Positions 59,801 to 64,000 of a stretch of DNA of 64,000 bases are shown here, in pieces. Source of the stretch: Centropus unirufus (Eukaryota; Chordata; Aves; Cuculiformes; Centropidae). The notes beneath the pieces were generated by a model. It saw nothing but the letters and a program-made list of their open reading frames with translations, was not told the DNA's origin and searched no databases. A program made the translations under genes and the position numbers. The number at the start of each line of letters is the position of its first letter. The stretch's first letter is position 1. The stretch lies in contig VYZI01000029.1 of the NCBI GenBank assembly GCA_013397695.1, forward strand, positions 1,732,628-1,796,627, written 5' to 3'.

Positions 59801-62800
59801 GAGAGATCTCATCAGGTGTCTGTGAGTTATAGAGATCTCCACATACCATTATACAGTCGTCATCGAGCAGTGGCACTCCTACTAGTCACTTTGCCCAAGA
59901 GAAACCTTGACATAGGTATATTCTCTCTTTTGTCACTGAGTCCTGAAAGCCATTCAGTATTTCACAAATAAATTCATGTAAAATAATAGAAAGGAGTAAG
60001 TCTACCAGGCGAAGTGTAATTGGGTTACCTTGGGCTGCATTTACTTATTTCGATGTATCCGTAGTCTGTTACAGAACAATTTGAATCTATTGGCAACAGT
60101 GGAACGTTAATTGCACCTTAATTGATTTAAATACAGCGTACAGAGAAAATTTCAATTAATTGCAGTAGTATAGGAAGTTGGAATTTTTTGCATTTTTAAG
60201 AATTTGTGTTTTGGAAAAAAGATCAATGCAAAAGGCAGTTTCTAAAAACCATTCTGATTAGAAGTTCCTGTCAGAACCTGAATTCTAACCCCAAAGTTTA
60301 ACAGATTTTCTTCTCTGGGTTCTTAAAAAATATATTTTGCACTATGTCTAAATTCTAAAAACTTGTGAAAAAAAGAGTCTGAATCAAAACAGAAGTTGAC
60401 CCATGTATTTGTAACTAGACCTTAATATAGCACACATACCCCATACTGATGTGCCACTCAGGCCAGTGCATATATTCTGGGTTATATATACTGAGTTCAG
60501 CCAATAAAGGGCATGCATATATTACAGCTTTTATTTTAAAAGACTGGCTGCCTACATCAAGGTATATGAACCATTTCTTTCAACTCTTGAGAGTCCCATA
60601 CTGATTACCAAGGTGGCAGAACCATAGAGGAAATTTATTTCTTCTATGCAGCCTGAAGTGCCCAAGACATTCAATGGCCTCTGTTCTGTCCTTCTTCTTG
60701 TATAAATGCCAGACCACTTGAAATTGTAGGTTTTGAATACTTTTTGGCTCAGAGAATATGTTATTGCCTATACTGGATTTTTCTTTGGGGGAACTGAAGG
60801 CTTGAGAGTCTACAGCAAAGAATCTTGCTCTTTTATGAGTTACTGCAAGTCAGCAAGGAATTTCAAGACATGCATACCTCAGTCATACAGATATAATTTT
60901 CCTGTCAGGTCTTCTGCTCTGTAGGTGTTTCACTCTTTCTACAATCTTTCAGCAAGCCCTGAGAAGGTCACAAAGTGGACCTTATGCCCATTGATGGAAC
61001 AGGAAGAGAAAGAAATTGTATGGACACTTGACAGAAAGTGGTCAGGCATTAGCTTTTCATCAGGACAGAACACTGCTACATGAATATTCATTGAAATTGA
61101 AACTGATTCAGCTGAACATTATAAAATCCTTGCTTTTGTACAGTAATATTATTTTTATGACTTTGTCAGACAGCTTCTGTGGTCATAAAGGATGCCTGAG
61201 ATTTATCTTTATTATTTCATGGTGAACTCAGCATCCTGAGGAAGCCCTCCTTAAATCTCTGCATCATGGAGTAGATATACATTTGTACTTCTGAATCAGA
61301 CATTACTGCTCAGTAACAGAACATTAAGCCTGACACTAATGCATTATTGAAAAGTCTGAGATGCCTGCATGTGGTTTTTAAGGACCTCTACTAAAATTAT
61401 GATTAAGAGCACTCTACAGTCTTCAGGAACTTTTTATAAAAAGCAAAATGTAAAACCCATCAGGAAACCTTTTATCTTTTTTAAGCATATTGTTTTTATT
61501 TGTATGTATTTGAGAAACATCTGAAAATTCCATTTTGCACTACATCTATCTATCTGCTGTGGCTAGCATGGCTGCAGCTGACTTAGACACATGAAGCCAC
61601 TACACTTTAGAAAGCTGAAAAGATACTTTCCTCACAGCAGGGAAATACAGATCTTGACATATTGCTTGAAAATTAAAGAATTGTTTGTTAAAGTCCACGA
61701 TGTTCCCCATTAAAGAAGACACAGAGAAGACTCTTGAGAACACAGAGAGCTTTACTGCGTGCATTAGCACTGTAACTTCTAAATCAGTTTCCCTGTGCTC
61801 AAAGCCATTTCTCTATGTAAAAAGCCATATGTCATTTGAGGGTTATGTGAATTGCGCAGATTCTGTACAAATTTCAGTAGAAATTTAAGGCCAAATCATA
61901 GGGCCAGCTCAAAATTTGTAACTAAGGTGAAAAAGATTCACAAATGCAATTAAAGTATCAAAGAAGGTTTAATGTTGATGAGTTATTTTTTCTGCACATA
62001 TGCAGAAAGGGCAGTATTTAATAAAACAAATGAAGTTTTGATTATTTGCCACAGGATGAAAAACAAAAGAAGATATTAGGAAAATTGTTCTCGTGTGAAC
62101 ACTTTGGACCTGAAACCTGATACCACTTTGGACATGGTTCTAATCTTAGAAGTGATAGAATCTACATTCCTGTATTATCACACCCTCTACTTCCAAAGCA
62201 CCTATTTTATTTTATTTTTTAAAATTCCTTCTGGAAATAAAGTCCCAAATTTGGACAGATGTAGACTCAAAAAGGCTTCCTTACTGTAGGATTTTTGTAA
62301 TAATGGTATATATGGTGATCATGCTGATTTTAGTTTCACTGACTGACTTCTGAGTTATCCTCTAACAGGATCTCTGTGTGTTCCAGCCCTCATTTCCTCA
62401 GTGAACCTCAAAAGCTAAAAAAGAAAAGGTATAATAAGCAAAATCAAGAGATTAATGTGACAGGGGGAAGGTATATGGTTAACATGGTAAAACTGAGAGG
62501 GAGAGGAACAGAAGGTGGCATGAGGTAGAAGCAAGCTTAGGCTCTTTGGAGATTTTAGTGGGAGAAGATTAATCCAAGCACTATATGTGGGTAGACCTGA
62601 TCTAGAAACAAGCTGCTTCCAATAAGAAAGGCAGGGGCCCAAGGGTTTCCCAGGCACTATCCTCTGCTCACGTTACAGTATCTATGAACTTCATGACTGT
62701 GTAACTAAAGGAATATTTACCCTTGACAGAGAGTGGTTAGACTGAGTGCATACCCATCATTAGTGAACCTCCACTTCCCTCCCAGAAGGTATGGCACTTG

Positions 62801-64000
62801 TGTTAAACTCATAACAAACTCCTGACATTTCGGCTTCTCTAGATAGCGCTAATGCTTCCTGGTCTGAAGAAAGGAGAGATCAGTGTCCACTCTGTTAGCA
62901 TTTCTGCTTACAAAATGAATGTTTTCCTCTCCTTTAGTAGCAAAATGGTTTGTGGAAGTGCTGCAGTGAGCACTGCGGCCACAGGCTTCCTCAAGGCTTC
63001 ATCACATCCTTGTAACTGGTTCTGTCCCTTCCCCAGGCTCTGTGTCTCTCACTGCTGGTTTTGATATCTGACTGGGGCTTCACCAGTGTGGAGGGACATG
63101 AGAGCCACTAATCACAGTCACAAGCACAGGACAGTCACTGGCGTGACAAATCAATAGCTCTTTTACCTTTTTACTCAGCAAGTTACCAGGAAAACAGGCA
63201 TGAAATAAAAAGGGCAGATGACAACAGTGAGAAAATAGGGGGGAAACAAACAAATATGGAAGACAATAGACAGGGATTCACCTGACTAAATCTCAGGTTA
63301 GAACCATTTTGGAGCAAGTAGGCGCCAGAGAGGTGGAAAGGCACATGGCTTGAAAAACTTCAAACCTTTACTGGGCGGCTATTTTGAGATTTAGAAGAAC
63401 AGACACACAGCTTTCAATTTCTGGGTGACTTGAACTACATAGATATGTGAACTAAGTAAACAGTTCAGCAACATGAACTTATTTTAGTCAAGAATATAAA
63501 AATTCTGCCTAAATCTTGTGGAAAAGTTGCAGCACACCCCATGCGCCTAACATATTTTTGGGCAGTGGAAGATACTGGTCTAGAACCTGGAGCTGTTTTC
63601 TTCTAAGATTCCCTGATAGCAGAACAAAGCATCACAGAAGTTTTAAAAATGATATTGTGAGCTTTGATTTGCTTTGACCTGCAAAAACTCAGTGCAGTGG
63701 TGCAGAATGCACTCAGCCAGTAGCAGAGGGACAGACTTTGATGGGACCAACTGCCTCCTCCTGATTTGCACCACTGGCTTACCTCAGCTTCCTTTCCATG
63801 ACCTCTTTTCCTTCTCCCTCCTGAGCTCACTGGCTTTCCCTGGCTGAGATTTCTGTTAGCTCTGCTGTGAAACCAATAACCTGCAGAGCAATACAGTCAG
63901 CAGAGGTGTGTATTGCCACTGCAGCAAGACTTGCTACAACTCATCTGTCAAAGCCACTGAGCACTATAGGAAAGAAAAAGGTTGGTGGAGAAAAACCAAA
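53831..64000. other. RGS17 first intron (partial)
   Basis: 10 kb running off the right edge. No CpG island, first exon or recognisable repeat was seen, so the RGS17 promoter is probably further right. Open frames here are short and unrecognised. Confidence 0.65.

Noticed and set aside
1..64000. tRNA, rRNA, CRISPR arrays, operons, phage or plasmid features
   Set aside because: Looked for and not seen; the window is vertebrate nuclear DNA.

Overview
The window is vertebrate nuclear DNA, almost certainly from a bird. The coding sequence is split into short exons with GT/AG introns. Two CpG islands sit at gene starts, and the recognisable interspersed repeats are CR1 LINE 3' ends with the avian-style ATTCTATG terminus. 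No prokaryotic or viral gene was seen.

Three protein genes lie in tandem, all on the minus strand, so transcription runs from high to low coordinates. Right to left they are RGS17, MTRF1L and FBXO5. The same three genes neighbour each other on human chromosome 6q25 (recalled, not searched), which supports the orthology calls. RGS17 has all four coding exons (27621-53805, 210 residues) and its first intron runs off the right edge. MTRF1L is complete in seven coding exons (7803-21096, 390 residues). FBXO5 (EMI1) is partial: exons 2-4 lie at 486-2934, the last coding exon(s) with the zinc-binding region are off the left edge, and exon 1 lies in a GC-rich promoter interrupted by a 572-base run of N (4310-4881).

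Layout: 1-5.2 kb FBXO5; 5.2-7.8 kb FBXO5 upstream region and MTRF1L 3' UTR; 7.8-21.1 kb MTRF1L, with two CR1 copies in intron 1; 21.1-27.6 kb spacer and AT-rich RGS17 3' UTR; 27.6-53.8 kb RGS17 coding exons, with one 20.6-kb intron; 53.8-64 kb RGS17 first intron.

The three products act separately: APC/C inhibition (FBXO5), mitochondrial translation termination (MTRF1L) and G-protein signal shut-off (RGS17). They are neighbours, not a pathway. I found no convincing undescribed system. The items most worth a second look are the unresolved FBXO5 start, an 82-bp duplication carrying CCAAT and octamer motifs in MTRF1L intron 1, and some small repeats.
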